Assembly (NCBI GenBank): GCA_013036105.1 | Contig: JAAXCX010000009.1 | Span: 53,270-117,269, forward strand | Source of the DNA: Vulcanimicrobiota bacterium | Lineage (GTDB): Bacteria; Vulcanimicrobiota; Vulcanimicrobiia; Vulcanimicrobiales; Vulcanimicrobiaceae | Direction: 5' to 3' | DNA length: 64,000 nucleotides | Part shown: positions 34,820-44,451 of the stretch, one piece after another | Position numbering within the stretch: position 1 is the stretch's first letter | Layout: each line of letters opens with the position of its first letter | The notes under the pieces: generated by a model | Databases searched by the model: none | The model's input: the letters and a program-made list of their open reading frames with translations, nothing else | What the model was told of the DNA's origin: nothing | Made by a program: the position numbers and the translations under genes

Positions 34820-36468
34820 ATACGCTGGCGCGAACCGTGCGCGCGCCGCGCGGCTCGGAGCTTTCTTGCAAAGGTTGGCCGCAGGAAGCCGCGCTGCGCA
34901 TGCTCATGAACAATCTCGATCCCGAGGTCGCCGAACGGCCCGAGGATCTGATCGTCTATGGCGGCAACGGGCGCGCCGCGCGCTCGTGGGAGGCTTTCGA
35001 GGGAATCGTTCGCGCGCTCAAACGCCTGGGAAATGACGAGACGCTGCTCGTGCAGAGCGGCAAGGCCGTCGCGATCTTCAAAACGCACGCGCGCGCGCCG
35101 CGCGTGTTAATTGCCAATGCGAATATCGTGCCGAAGTGGGCCGATCTCCAAACGTTCCGCGAGCTCGAGGCCCAAGGTTTGACGATGTACGGCCAAATGA
35201 CCGCTGGATCGTGGATCTACATCGGCTCGCAAGGCATCGTGCAAGGCACGTACGAGACGTTTGCCGAGCTCGCGCGTCAGCATTTTGGCGGGAGCATGCG
35301 CGGACGCGTCTGCCTGACCGCCGGCGCGGGCGGGATGGGCGGCGCGCAGCCTTTGGCGATTACCATGAATGAAGGTATCGCGCTGATCGTGGACGTTGAC
35401 CCGCAGCGGCTCGAACGCCGCCGCGCGTTAAAGTATCTCGATCGTGTCGTGGCGTCGCGCGCAGAAGCGTTGCGCGAAGTTGAAGAGGCGCGGCGCGAAG
35501 GGCGTGCCGTTTCCATCGGCTATGCCGGAAACGCCGGCACGGAATTTCCCGCACTGCTCGCGGAAGGCCTGAAGCCGGATGTTGTGACCGATCAGACCCC
35601 CGCGCACGACATGATCGGCGCCTATGTTCCGGCCGGCTTTTCGGTTGCAGAAGCGGCCGAACTGCGCGCGCGCGATCCAAAAGAGTATGAGAAGCGCGCG
35701 TTCTCGACGGTCGCCGGCCACGTGCGGGCCATGCTGGGTTTTCAGAAAGGCGGCGCCGTCGTTTTCGATTACGGCAACAACGTCCGCGCGATGGCTCAGC
35801 GTGCGGGAGTCGAACGCGCATTTGATTTTCCGGGCTTCGTGCCGGCGTTTATCCGTCCGCTGTTCTGCCGCGGAAGCGGGCCCTTCCGCTTTGCGGCGCT
35901 TTCCGGCGATCCCGCCGATATCGCGCGCTGTGATGAGGAGTTGCTCCGGCTCTTTCCGGGCGACGAAGCGCTCCGGCGGTGGATGACGCTTGCGCGCGAT
36001 CGCGTGGCGTTTCAAGGTTTACCGGCGCGGATTTGCTGGCTGGCGTACGGAGAGCGCGCGATTGCCGGCGTGCGTTTCAACGAGCTCGTGCGCTCGGGGG
36101 AGATTCGTGCGCCGATCGTCATCGGCCGCGATCACCTGGATACGGGCAGCGTCGCTTCGCCGTATCGCGAAACCGAAGCGATGCGCGACGGCAGCGATGC
36201 GATCGCGGATTGGCCGATCCTCAACGCATTGCTCAATACGGCGGCGGGCGCGCATTGGGTGTCGTTCCATCACGGCGGCGGGGTCGGCATCGGTTACAGT
36301 TTGCATGCGGGTATGGTTGTTGTCGCGGATGGTACCGACGACGCGCGCGACCGGCTGCAATGCGTGCTGACGACCGATCCGGGGCTTGGCGTCGTGCGGC
36401 ACGCCGACGCCGGTTATGAGTCCGCGATTGAAACGGCCGACGCAAAAGGAATCGATTGGCGCTTTTAG
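34816..36468 (+). CDS. hutU: Urocanate hydratase (urocanase)
   Basis: Converts urocanate to imidazolonepropionate using tightly bound NAD+. 550 residues from GTG 34816, which overlaps the VOC stop (GTGA). Landmarks: [78 protein letters not shown] (nucleotide loop), [16 protein letters not shown], and [17 protein letters not shown] near the C terminus. An ORF extension upstream to 34762 is not supported. Confidence 0.96.
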   Translation: MNTLARTVRAPRGSELSCKGWPQEAALRMLMNNLDPEVAERPEDLIVYGGNGRAARSWEAFEGIVRALKRLGNDETLLVQSGKAVAIFKTHARAPRVLIANANIVPKWADLQTFRELEAQGLTMYGQMTAGSWIYIGSQGIVQGTYETFAELARQHFGGSMRGRVCLTAGAGGMGGAQPLAITMNEGIALIVDVDPQRLERRRALKYLDRVVASRAEALREVEEARREGRAVSIGYAGNAGTEFPALLAEGLKPDVVTDQTPAHDMIGAYVPAGFSVAEAAELRARDPKEYEKRAFSTVAGHVRAMLGFQKGGAVVFDYGNNVRAMAQRAGVERAFDFPGFVPAFIRPLFCRGSGPFRFAALSGDPADIARCDEELLRLFPGDEALRRWMTLARDRVAFQGLPARICWLAYGERAIAGVRFNELVRSGEIRAPIVIGRDHLDTGSVASPYRETEAMRDGSDAIADWPILNALLNTAAGAHWVSFHHGGGVGIGYSLHAGMVVVADGTDDARDRLQCVLTTDPGLGVVRHADAGYESAIETADAKGIDWRF

Positions 36469-37667
36469 TCCGCGCCGGAGCGATCGTCACCTGCGATACG
36501 GATGTCCCGCAAAACGGAATTACTTTCGAACAACTCGGTCTGATCCGTAACGGCTTGATTGTCATCGAGGATGGCGTCATTACCGCTTGTCATGGTGAGC
36601 GGGCGCCACAGGGCGCCCCGGTCGAACCACTCCTGAGCGAAGTCGAAGGGCGGCCGAGCAACGTCGAGGCGATGGACTTCCCCGACTGCGTTATCGTGCC
36701 CGGATTTGTGGACGCGCACACGCATCCGTTTTTCGCCGGCATGCGCGCGCCCGGCGAAACGATGCTGCACACCGTGCAGAGAACGCGCGAGGCGCTGCTC
36801 GATCCCGCCGCGTTTTGGAGTACCGTCGAAAGCCGCTTGAAGTTGATGCTCGCGCACGGTACGACAACCGCCGAGATAAAAACCGGATACGCGCTGACCA
36901 AAGCCGGCGAGCTGCAGATGCTCGATCTGATCGCTGCGCACAAAGACGAGCGCGGTTTGCCCCGTCTCATCGCAACGTTTCTGGGCGCGCATGCCGTGCC
37001 GTCCGAATTCCCGGACGCCGACGCGTACACCGATTACCTTATCGCGGCAGTCTTGCCGGAGGCCCGAAAACACGGCGCGGTCTATGCCGACGTCTTCTGC
37101 GAGCCCGGATTCTTTTCGCCGGCCCAAACGCTGCGCTACCTCAACGCGGCGCGGTCGCACGATTTGGGGCTGCGCGCGCACTGCGACGAGATGTCTTACA
37201 GCGGCGCCGCGGCGACGGCCGTCCAGGCCGGCGTCGATACAGTCGACCATTGCAACTACATCGGGAAAGATGATATCGAAGCGCTCGTCGCGCGCGACGT
37301 CGTCACGGTCGCGTGTCCGGCAACCACCATGTATCTCGGACTTCCGCCGTGTCCGGTGCGCGAGATTCTGGAGCGCGGCGGGTTCGTAGCCCTGGCCAGC
37401 GATTACAATCCGGGAACATCGCCGTGCTTCAATTTGCAAACCGTCGCGAACTACGCCCGCAGACTGTATGGTTTGAGCGCGGCCGAAGCGCTGTATGGCG
37501 TGACGATTTCAGCGGCCAAGTCGCTGCGCGTTAAGGCAGGCCGCATTCGCGCCGGAGAGCCCGCGGACTTCGTCGTGCTGCAAGTCGGATCTCCCGAAGA
37601 GTTTGGCTTTCAATTCGGAGGTAATTTGGCCGCGGCAGTCTTTCGCGGCGGCCGGCGGTTCTCGTGA
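36456..37667 (+). CDS. hutI: Imidazolonepropionase with a repeat-encoded insertion
   Basis: Hydrolyses imidazolonepropionate to N-formimidoyl-glutamate. 403 residues of the amidohydrolase fold: [15 protein letters not shown] supplies the first metal histidines, [10 protein letters not shown] and DTVDHCNYI further ligands, and [17 protein letters not shown] the catalytic aspartate. TTG start at 36456, with AAAAGGA 5 nt upstream, overlaps hutU by 13 nt. Residues about 45-65 ([21 protein letters not shown]) are encoded by a palindromic repeat, placed in the loop between the N-terminal beta domain and the metal barrel; the frame is intact, so activity may be retained. Confidence 0.93.
   Translation: MALLVRAGAIVTCDTDVPQNGITFEQLGLIRNGLIVIEDGVITACHGERAPQGAPVEPLLSEVEGRPSNVEAMDFPDCVIVPGFVDAHTHPFFAGMRAPGETMLHTVQRTREALLDPAAFWSTVESRLKLMLAHGTTTAEIKTGYALTKAGELQMLDLIAAHKDERGLPRLIATFLGAHAVPSEFPDADAYTDYLIAAVLPEARKHGAVYADVFCEPGFFSPAQTLRYLNAARSHDLGLRAHCDEMSYSGAAATAVQAGVDTVDHCNYIGKDDIEALVARDVVTVACPATTMYLGLPPCPVREILERGGFVALASDYNPGTSPCFNLQTVANYARRLYGLSAAEALYGVTISAAKSLRVKAGRIRAGEPADFVVLQVGSPEEFGFQFGGNLAAAVFRGGRRFS
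36589..36650 (+). repeat. Palindromic dispersed repeat, copy inside hutI
   Basis: Reads TGTCATGGTGAGC, then stem GGGCGCC-ACAG-GGCGCCC (36601-36618), CGGTCGAACC, and a second half CTCCTGAGCGAAGTCGAAGGG. The first 40 nt differ at one base from the - strand copy at 20150-20189. It adds 62 nt of repeat but keeps the reading frame of hutI. Confidence 0.85.
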
Positions 37668-38920
37668 TCGCGGTCATCGTGCGCGCGGAGCGCGCACTCG
37701 TCGATACGCAGGAGCGCACCGATTTTTGTTTCGCGATCCAGGACGAGCGCATCGCGGCGATCGCGCCGTTCGAGGAGCTGCGCGAACGCTTTCTGGATGC
37801 CTCCGTTCGTGATTACGGCGAGGGCGTCGCGCTTGTCCCCGGTTTCATAAACGGGCACAGCCATGCGTACCAGATCCTGCTGCGGGGCATCGGGGACGAT
37901 TTGCCGTTCGCGCGCTGGCGCGACGAAGCGCTTTATACGATCATCCCGGGACTTTCTCCCGAAGATGTGCACCGGACGTTCGCGGCGGCGTTCCGCGAAA
38001 TGCTGGCCGGCGGCGTTACGACCGTCGCGGAGTTTTTCTACCTCAACGGCAACGGCAACGCGCACGCTGAGGCGGTGATTGAAGCGGCGCGCGAGACGGG
38101 AATCCGCTTGGTCCTTGCGCGCTGCTGGATGGATGCGCCGGCGGCTCCGGAAGCTTTTCGCGAATCGATCGATACCGCAGCGAAGCGGACGCGAGAGCTG
38201 ATGGCGAATTTCCCGGATGCGAACGTCTGCGTTGCTCCGCACTCCGTGCATGCGGCCTCGTTCGATATGATCCGGGCGGCCGGCGAGTTTGCGCGCGAGG
38301 CGGATTGCCGTTTGCATATCCACCTCGCCGAAGCTGCGTACGAAGGCGAACAAACGGCAAAACAATCGGGAATGACGCCGTTGCGGCTGCTGGAGAGTCT
38401 GGGCGTCGTCGACGAACGGTTGGTCGCGGTTCATGCAATTTACCTGGATGCGGACGAGAAAAAGGCGCTCGCGGATGCGCGTGCGTCCGTCATTCATAAC
38501 CCCGTGACCAATCAGTACTTGGGCGATGGCATTTGCGACGTTACCGGCCTGCTCGATTTAGGCGTACCTGTCGGACTAGGAACCGACGCCAACGTTAATG
38601 CCTCGATTCTGGATGAAATGCGCGCTGCGGCACTGCTTCAAAAACTTGCGCGGCGCGATGCGGGGGCATTCGATGCGGTGCGCGCCTTCCGGCTCGCCAC
38701 GTCGCTTGGGGCGAAAGCGTTAGGCGTGGACGCCGGCGATTTCCGCGTCGGTGCATATGCGGATTATGCGGTCGTGGATTTGAACCGCCTCTGCGCGCCT
38801 ACGTCGCCGCTCGTCAACGCGCTCGTCTACCGCGCGCAAGCGGGCGTAGTCCGTGAGACATATGTCAACGGAGCCCGTGCGTTTAAAGCGGGCGAGCAGG
38901 GGGCCGCCGGAGCGCGATAA
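37664..38920 (+). CDS. hutF: Formimidoylglutamate deiminase (HutF-type amidohydrolase)
   Basis: 418 residues, overlapping hutI (GTGA), so very probably the next step, N-formimidoyl-L-glutamate to N-formyl-L-glutamate plus ammonia. Amidohydrolase motifs: VPGFINGHSHAYQ (metal site), HIHLAEAAYEGEQT, AVHAIYLDADE, VIHNPVTNQYLGDG and VGLGTDANVNASILDEMR. The same fold covers guanine- or chlorohydrolase-like deaminases, but context decides here. The following deformylase (hutG) is not in the window. Confidence 0.85.
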   Translation: MIAVIVRAERALVDTQERTDFCFAIQDERIAAIAPFEELRERFLDASVRDYGEGVALVPGFINGHSHAYQILLRGIGDDLPFARWRDEALYTIIPGLSPEDVHRTFAAAFREMLAGGVTTVAEFFYLNGNGNAHAEAVIEAARETGIRLVLARCWMDAPAAPEAFRESIDTAAKRTRELMANFPDANVCVAPHSVHAASFDMIRAAGEFAREADCRLHIHLAEAAYEGEQTAKQSGMTPLRLLESLGVVDERLVAVHAIYLDADEKKALADARASVIHNPVTNQYLGDGICDVTGLLDLGVPVGLGTDANVNASILDEMRAAALLQKLARRDAGAFDAVRAFRLATSLGAKALGVDAGDFRVGAYADYAVVDLNRLCAPTSPLVNALVYRAQAGVVRETYVNGARAFKAGEQGAAGAR

Positions 38921-38948
38921 AAGGCTTCCGGCTCGGCTGGAGGTTCGC

Positions 38949-41045
38949 ATGCTTCGTCATTTTGCGTTCCGGAGCTTGTGCGTTTTGCTGTGCGCGGCGC
39001 TGCTCGCTGCTGCGCTTCCGGCCGGGGCGCAAGAAGAAAAGCGCAGCAATTCAGATTGGATCTACGTCTTATTGGGAGCCGGCGGGATCATCTATCTGCT
39101 GACGCATCACGCTCGAACGCAGCCGCGCGAACCATCGCCATCGCCATCCGCTTCACCCGTTACGCTCGAGCCGCCCTCTCCCGCGCCGCACGAGACGCCG
39201 GACATGTATGGCCACGAGAATTACACGTGCAAAAAATCGCTCCGCGACGGTGCTTTCGAAGCCATTCAAGGCCCCTATCAGGACGATCCGGTCTTCCAAA
39301 ATAAACCGGATCAGCTTCGCCGGGAAGACGGCTCGAAGATCAGCTATTACGGCGAACTCGACATGATTGCGAATCGTCCGAGTACTCTCACGGGGGTCGA
39401 CGCGTATGTGAAAGATGGGCGGCTCACAAAAATCGGCAGCCGCAACGCGATCTTTATGACGGGTTCTACAAATTGCCGCGATGCGGAGCTCGTCCGCATG
39501 CGGTTCTGGCTATACGAAGGCGGTACGAAACGGCGGATCTACGACAGTCCGGCGCAGCTGCTTCAGCTCTTTGGGCCTACCAGTCACTCGGGTAAAACCG
39601 TTTCCTGGAAAATGATGGCGTCGACAATAGTCGGCCAACCCGAAGGCAAGCCCTTTGTTTTCACGCGTCCCGGGGACTTCTACGAGATCGAAGCGGAACT
39701 GATCGACGAGCACGATCACTCGCTTGGCTTCACGATGTGGCTCAACGGGCACGTGACGCAAACAGCCGGCCCGTTAACTCAGCTCCAGCCCGTCGTGCTT
39801 TCGGTGACGCGGGCGCCCTCAAGTTTCGAAGACAAAAGCAAAGTTCTTTCAGATTACGCCGGCGTGCTTCGCGCGGACATGTATGACAATATTTCCGACA
39901 TCTTTCCGCTCGCACCCAAAGGTTTCCCGATGCCTCGCATCGGGGACCCACTGGATTTGACGAACGCAAACATCCTGGACTCGTCTTGGACGGATGCATT
40001 TAAAGCCGACGTTTTCGTCAATCGGCGTCATAACGACAATTTCAGCGCCGCACTTGCCGACCGCCTGGGCGCAACGGCGATGATGCAGGGGGTCGCTCGA
40101 ACGATCGCGCTGCTCACCGAAAAAGATATGGACATGTTGAACGGAGCCGACATCGCGGGCCGCACGCTCACCACAAAAGTTATCGTCGTGCGCGGTGCTG
40201 AGCCGTGGACTACGCCCGCGCATGAACTCGCGCATTCACTGCCGCAATATATTTGGAGCTCGGCAAATATGCTGAGTGACTGCGAACTGGACTACCACAA
40301 CCATAGCGGGCAAATATCTTACGGTCTGCAATTGACGCACAAGAATATTGTCACGGCTCCTGAACGGCATCAAGGGTATCCCGAAGATCTCATGGGTGAC
40401 CCGGCGTCCTCTTCTTGGAACGGGCAATGTACCTACGCGCATCTTATCGACGGCTTGCGGAACACCGTCGATCCGGCCGTTTTGCTCGTGCGTTTCGGAA
40501 TGGCTCGCGAACCACGCGGCGTTCGCGCGAAGCTGCTGCCTTCGTATGACGCGCATGGGGGGCTCACGCCGGACGACACATATGGCCGGTATAGCGTTGT
40601 CGCGCTGAATGCGGCAGGCCGGATGCTCTCGCGCAAGCGGTTCGATCCTCCGTGGATCGATGAAAACGGCAAACCGCACGCCGTCATCGCGATGCAGGAG
40701 CATCTGCCGGATTCGCGCGCGATTGCGTCGATCGAGGTGCTCGGGCCGGGAGGTGTGCTCGACGCGAGCAGCATGTCGAAAACGCCGCCGTCCGTAACGA
40801 TAGACGCCGCCACGGTCGTGAAGAATCGTTTGGCCGTCCGCTGGCACGGCCGTGGCGAACGCGGGCGGACCTTGCTCTATTCCCTGCTGGTTTCGCCTGA
40901 CGGCGGCCAGACGTACCGGGAACGCCTATTCGAACAACAGGGGAATACCGCCAACCTGAAGCTCTATGAAAAGCCGCCCTTGATCGTCAAAGTGATTGTT
41001 ACGGACGGGTCTCACAGCGCGCAAGCGCAAGCGGCGGTGAAGTAG
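38949..41045 (+). CDS. Secreted protein with HELAH zinc-peptidase motif
   Basis: 698 residues. Signal peptide (FRSLCVLLCAALLAAALPAGAQ), then a hydrophobic stretch WIYVLLGAGGIIYLLTHH and a Ser/Pro linker (about 55-80). Central region shows TTPAHELAHSLPQYIW, an HExxH zincin site at residues 425-429, and EDLMGDPASS downstream, like the Met-turn region of zincins. The C-terminal 150 residues contain SYDAHGGLTPDD and GRGERGRTLLYSLLVSPDGGQTY, an Ig/Fn3-like domain. A secreted or membrane-held peptidase is likely; the third metal ligand was not located. ATG 38949 has GGAGG about 9 nt upstream. Confidence 0.7.
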   Translation: MLRHFAFRSLCVLLCAALLAAALPAGAQEEKRSNSDWIYVLLGAGGIIYLLTHHARTQPREPSPSPSASPVTLEPPSPAPHETPDMYGHENYTCKKSLRDGAFEAIQGPYQDDPVFQNKPDQLRREDGSKISYYGELDMIANRPSTLTGVDAYVKDGRLTKIGSRNAIFMTGSTNCRDAELVRMRFWLYEGGTKRRIYDSPAQLLQLFGPTSHSGKTVSWKMMASTIVGQPEGKPFVFTRPGDFYEIEAELIDEHDHSLGFTMWLNGHVTQTAGPLTQLQPVVLSVTRAPSSFEDKSKVLSDYAGVLRADMYDNISDIFPLAPKGFPMPRIGDPLDLTNANILDSSWTDAFKADVFVNRRHNDNFSAALADRLGATAMMQGVARTIALLTEKDMDMLNGADIAGRTLTTKVIVVRGAEPWTTPAHELAHSLPQYIWSSANMLSDCELDYHNHSGQISYGLQLTHKNIVTAPERHQGYPEDLMGDPASSSWNGQCTYAHLIDGLRNTVDPAVLLVRFGMAREPRGVRAKLLPSYDAHGGLTPDDTYGRYSVVALNAAGRMLSRKRFDPPWIDENGKPHAVIAMQEHLPDSRAIASIEVLGPGGVLDASSMSKTPPSVTIDAATVVKNRLAVRWHGRGERGRTLLYSLLVSPDGGQTYRERLFEQQGNTANLKLYEKPPLIVKVIVTDGSHSAQAQAAVK

Positions 41046-41050
41046 GGGCG

Positions 41051-41836
41051 TTACAACCGCGAACGGATCGCGCTCATAAAGGAGCCGAACTTCGCGTTGT
41101 TCGCATCGGTGGACTGCATGCCGGTATACACAACCACGACGTAAGACGCGCCTTCCTGCGTGTCCAAAATCCCGCCGTCATGCGTGACTTCACCGGTGTC
41201 GCCCGTCTTATGCGCGAATCTGTCGCCCGGATACAGGCCCGCAGGCAACTTATTGTTCCACTGCTGGCGGTCTAAGATACCGCGAAACAAACGTGCGAAC
41301 GGAACCTCGTCGCGCGCGATGAGTTCGAAAACACGCGCGGCGTCGGAGGCGGGATGCGAATTGCGGTGCGTCTTGTCCCAGCCCGGGTCGACGATGAGCG
41401 GTTCGGTTCCGGAGAGCTTTCTATAGAAGGCGGTGTTCTCCAGGCCGTAGCGCTGCTGCACGATCTGTGTCGCACGCTCGCGTCCCAGCGCGTCGAACAG
41501 CACATTCGTCGCCACGTTGTCGGAGATCGTCAGCATCAGTTCGATCAGCTGATGCAACGGCGCGACATAGCCCGGGACGAGCGGCGAATCCTTATCGTTG
41601 GCCGTCATGTTCGCTTGCGTGACCGGGTAGGTCTCGTCGAAATTGACGACGCCGTCTTGGACGAGCGTGAAGGCCGCAAGCGCAAGCGGCGTCTTGATCA
41701 TGCTGGCGGGATAATAGTAGTGATCGGCGTCGATGGCGATGCGTTCGCCCGCCCGGTCGAGCCGGGTTATGACGAAGGCCGCGGGCGCCAGCGTGACGTG
41801 CGCCGCGCTTTCCAGGACCGCCTCAGGGGTCAGCAC
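41051..41836 (-). CDS. Class A beta-lactamase-fold serine hydrolase, no signal peptide seen
   Basis: 261 residues with the three active-site elements of the penicillin-recognising fold: SMIK (Ser-x-x-Lys) in YYYPASMIKTPLALAAF, SDN in MLTISDNVATNVLFD, and KTGDTGEV near the C terminus. These proteins are usually exported, yet the N terminus VLTPEAVLESAAHVTLAP is not hydrophobic, and the in-frame sequence upstream to the previous stop shows no signal either. GTG start at 41836. Activity could be beta-lactamase or a peptidase/esterase. Divergent from the lolA-like operon. Confidence 0.82.
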   Translation of the reverse strand: MLTPEAVLESAAHVTLAPAAFVITRLDRAGERIAIDADHYYYPASMIKTPLALAAFTLVQDGVVNFDETYPVTQANMTANDKDSPLVPGYVAPLHQLIELMLTISDNVATNVLFDALGRERATQIVQQRYGLENTAFYRKLSGTEPLIVDPGWDKTHRNSHPASDAARVFELIARDEVPFARLFRGILDRQQWNNKLPAGLYPGDRFAHKTGDTGEVTHDGGILDTQEGASYVVVVYTGMQSTDANNAKFGSFMSAIRSRL

Positions 41837-41905
41837 CGGCGAGTCTTTTCCGTCCAGGGCGCCCGGACCGCTTGGACTGAAACCCGGCAGGGCAAAAGCG
41901 CGTTA

Positions 41906-41923
41906 TGCAAGTAAGTACTTGCA
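41906..41923. promoter_or_regulatory. 18-bp palindrome, likely operator of the TetR-type regulator
   Basis: TGCAAGTA-AG-TACTTGCA is a perfect inverted repeat of 8-bp arms and a 2-bp centre, 19 bp before the ATG of the 41943 gene. Size and symmetry suit a TetR-family dimer site, and the second gene of the operon encodes such a regulator, so autoregulation is likely. It also lies 69 bp upstream of the divergent hydrolase gene and may affect both. Confidence 0.65.
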
Positions 41924-41942
41924 CTTAACCTTGAGAGAAAAG

Positions 41943-42605
41943 ATGAGTATTCTGAAAATCAAGCGTCCGGCCGCTCTTTTGCTGGCCGCGCTTTTTGCGG
42001 CGGCTCCGGCGGTTGCGCAGGGCTCCGCACCGCGCACGGCCGCGGACGTCATCAAAGGCATCGAAGCCCGGAACGCATCGCTGAAGTCGTTTCAAGCGCG
42101 CATGCACGTCCAAGTGCGCATGCTCAGCTTTCCTTGGCTCTCGCCGCACCTTGACGGGACTGCGTACTACAAGCGTCCCGCCAACTATGAGGTCGTTTTC
42201 GATCATCCGCCGTCGTACATGCACGGAGTCGACAAACTGTTCGCCGACATCGACGACCCGCAGGGCTGGCTGAAAGATTCGAACGTCAAATTCAGCGGGC
42301 TGCAGACCGTCGGCGGTCATGCGTACCTCGTCCTGACGATGACCAAGAAAATCTACAGCGACCAAATCAAGGATACCGTTGCATATGTGGATCCGTCGAC
42401 GTACGCGGTCGGGCGGATGGAGTGGCACTATTTCAAAGGCACGATCACGATGACGCAGAGCTTTCGCAACGAAGGCGGTTACAGCGTGATCGCAAGCCAG
42501 CACGTGGACGCCAACTACCGCGTTCGCGCTGTCGCCGATTCATCGTTCGATCCGTACAAGACCAACGTTCCTGTTCCCGACTCGGTCTTCGCGAACAAAA
42601 ACTGA
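41943..42605 (+). CDS. LolA-like outer-membrane lipoprotein-sorting-type protein
   Basis: 220 residues: signal peptide (RPAALLLAALFAAAPAVA), then an outer-membrane lipoprotein-sorting-like beta fold: VIKGIEARNASLKSFQARMHVQVRM, GTAYYKRPANYEVVFDHPP, TVAYVDPSTYAVGRMEWHYFKGTITMTQSF. Short GAGAGAAAAG precedes the ATG. Its TGA overlaps the TetR ATG (TGATG). Such proteins may carry lipid-like cargo across the periplasm; here it leads an export operon. Confidence 0.78.
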   Translation: MSILKIKRPAALLLAALFAAAPAVAQGSAPRTAADVIKGIEARNASLKSFQARMHVQVRMLSFPWLSPHLDGTAYYKRPANYEVVFDHPPSYMHGVDKLFADIDDPQGWLKDSNVKFSGLQTVGGHAYLVLTMTKKIYSDQIKDTVAYVDPSTYAVGRMEWHYFKGTITMTQSFRNEGGYSVIASQHVDANYRVRAVADSSFDPYKTNVPVPDSVFANKN

Positions 42606-43210
42606 TGGCCGTGCAGCAGCTTCATACCGCCGGCCGTTTACCGGGAGAGACCCGGCTGCGGCTCTTGTCGGCTACGCGGGCTCTGCTGGCCGCAAAAGGC
42701 CGGCGGGGGACGACGACGCGCGAAATTGCCGATCAAGCCGGCGTCAACGAAGCAACGCTCTTCCGGCACTTCGGCAGCAAAGATGCGCTCGTTGACGCGT
42801 GCGTCGAATACTATTGCCGGACGGTCGAACTCGAAGAGCTGCTGGCCAGCCTGGACGGCAACCTCGAACGCGACCTGCGGCGCATCGCTTCGGCGCTGAT
42901 GCAGCGCATGGAAAGCGTTCGCGATCTGATCGTGATGTCGCTGGCGGAAGAAGACGGCAACGGTATCGTGGGTGAGGCGGCCTGGCGCGCGCCGACGGCT
43001 ATCAAGAAGATCGTGGCCGACTACATGGCCAAGCGGATTGCCGCCGGCGAGCTCTCCGGGAACCCTCTGTTCTTGGCGCGGTTCTTTATGGGCATGGTAT
43101 TCTCGTACGTCATGGGGCGCAAGCGTTTTCCGGAGGAGTACGCAGCCGAGCCCGACCAGGTCGTCGAATTTCAGGTAGACGTGTTCTTAAACGGGGCAAG
43201 GAAGGGTTAG
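42605..43210 (+). CDS. TetR/AcrR-family transcriptional regulator
   Basis: 201 residues. The N-terminal helix-turn-helix is typical: RLLSATRALLAAKG, then TTREIADQAGVNEATLFRHFGSKDALV (about 38-64). The C-terminal ligand domain has no assigned effector. It sits between the LolA-like gene and HlyD/TolC genes with overlaps, and an 18-bp palindrome stands before the operon, so it likely represses its own operon until an effector binds. Confidence 0.92.
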   Translation: MAVQQLHTAGRLPGETRLRLLSATRALLAAKGRRGTTTREIADQAGVNEATLFRHFGSKDALVDACVEYYCRTVELEELLASLDGNLERDLRRIASALMQRMESVRDLIVMSLAEEDGNGIVGEAAWRAPTAIKKIVADYMAKRIAAGELSGNPLFLARFFMGMVFSYVMGRKRFPEEYAAEPDQVVEFQVDVFLNGARKG

Positions 43211-44451
43211 TGGAGACTCGCGAGCAGGCGCCCGTGACGCGCGGCGACGTACCGGTGGAAGAAAACGTCGAAGTCACGACATCGAAAAGAAATCTTCGCC
43301 CATTCTTTATCGCGGCGGTCGTCGTCGTGGCGATTCTGATCGTCGTATTCGGATTGCGCTGGTATAGTTATGCGCGAGTGCATCAATCCACCGACGATGC
43401 GCGGGTTGACGCCAATACCGTGAGCATCACGAGCAAGATCAGCGAACGCGTGGACAAGATTCTGGTCGACACCGATCAGCGCACGCGCAAAGGCCAGCTC
43501 CTGGTCATACTGGACAGCGCGGCCGAACGCGCGGCGCTGGATCAAGCGCGGGCGAATCTCGAACTGGCGATGCAAAACCGGCTCGCGGGCGTGGAGCAAG
43601 GCTCGGGAGCCGTCAACCAAGCTCAAGCCGAAGTGCAGGGCGCCGCGGCTCAAATTCCGATGGCCCAAGCGGGCGTTTCGGCGGCTCAGGGTCAAGTGCA
43701 GGCGGCGCAGGCCGCATTGCCCGGTGCGGCCCAAGGGCTGGCGCGCGCGCGAGCCGACTATCAGCGCACGCTCTCGCTCGTCAACAGCGGCGATCTTCCG
43801 CGGCAGCAGCTGGACGCCGCTCGTGCCGCGCTGGCCGCGGCGCAATCGCAATACACAGCCGCGCAGGACAACGTCAACGTCGCCATCGCCAACATGAATG
43901 CCGCGCAGCAGCGCATCAGTTCGGCACAGGCCGGCGTGAGCGCGGCGCAGGGCGGCGTGCAGACGGCGCAAGGAAAACTTTCGGCGGTCCAGAGCCCCGC
44001 ATCGGTTGCGGCCGCGCAGGCCGCGGTTTCGATCGCTCTGCAGAACCTCACGAATACGCGCATCTCATCGCCGATCGACGGATACGTCGGCGAGAAGAAC
44101 GTCGAAGTTGGGCAGACCGTCAGTGCGGGAATGCCGCTGTTGACGCTCATCCCCAATGGCGTCTTCATCACGGCCAACTATAAAGAAACGCAGGTCGGAG
44201 ACATGCACCCCGGGCAGCCCGTGGACTTACACGTGGATGCCTACAAAGGGGTGACATTCCACGGCCGCGTTATCGCCATTAATCCGGCCTCGCAGAATAC
44301 GTACGCGCTGGTTCCGTCGCAAAACTCCACCGGCAACTTCGTAAAAGTGACGCAGCGTATTCCGGTCAAGATATCGATCGACGACGCCGACCCGCAAAAA
44401 TATCCGATGCGCCCGGGCATGTCGGTCGAAGCAGCCGTCCAGGTTCATTAA
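43210..44451 (+). CDS. HlyD/EmrA-type membrane-fusion protein
   Basis: 413 residues. One TM helix (about 32-53; FFIAAVVVVAILIVVFGL), then STDDARVDANTVSITSKISERV (barrel-sandwich domain), a very long Ala/Gln-rich hairpin (about 100-265) with repeated AAQ and AQGGV-type units, and the second half NLTNTRISSPIDGYVGEKNVEVGQTV. EmrA-type adaptors normally work with an MFS transporter, yet no transporter gene is in this operon. GTG start overlaps the TetR stop; TolC follows directly. Confidence 0.88.
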   Translation: METREQAPVTRGDVPVEENVEVTTSKRNLRPFFIAAVVVVAILIVVFGLRWYSYARVHQSTDDARVDANTVSITSKISERVDKILVDTDQRTRKGQLLVILDSAAERAALDQARANLELAMQNRLAGVEQGSGAVNQAQAEVQGAAAQIPMAQAGVSAAQGQVQAAQAALPGAAQGLARARADYQRTLSLVNSGDLPRQQLDAARAALAAAQSQYTAAQDNVNVAIANMNAAQQRISSAQAGVSAAQGGVQTAQGKLSAVQSPASVAAAQAAVSIALQNLTNTRISSPIDGYVGEKNVEVGQTVSAGMPLLTLIPNGVFITANYKETQVGDMHPGQPVDLHVDAYKGVTFHGRVIAINPASQNTYALVPSQNSTGNFVKVTQRIPVKISIDDADPQKYPMRPGMSVEAAVQVH

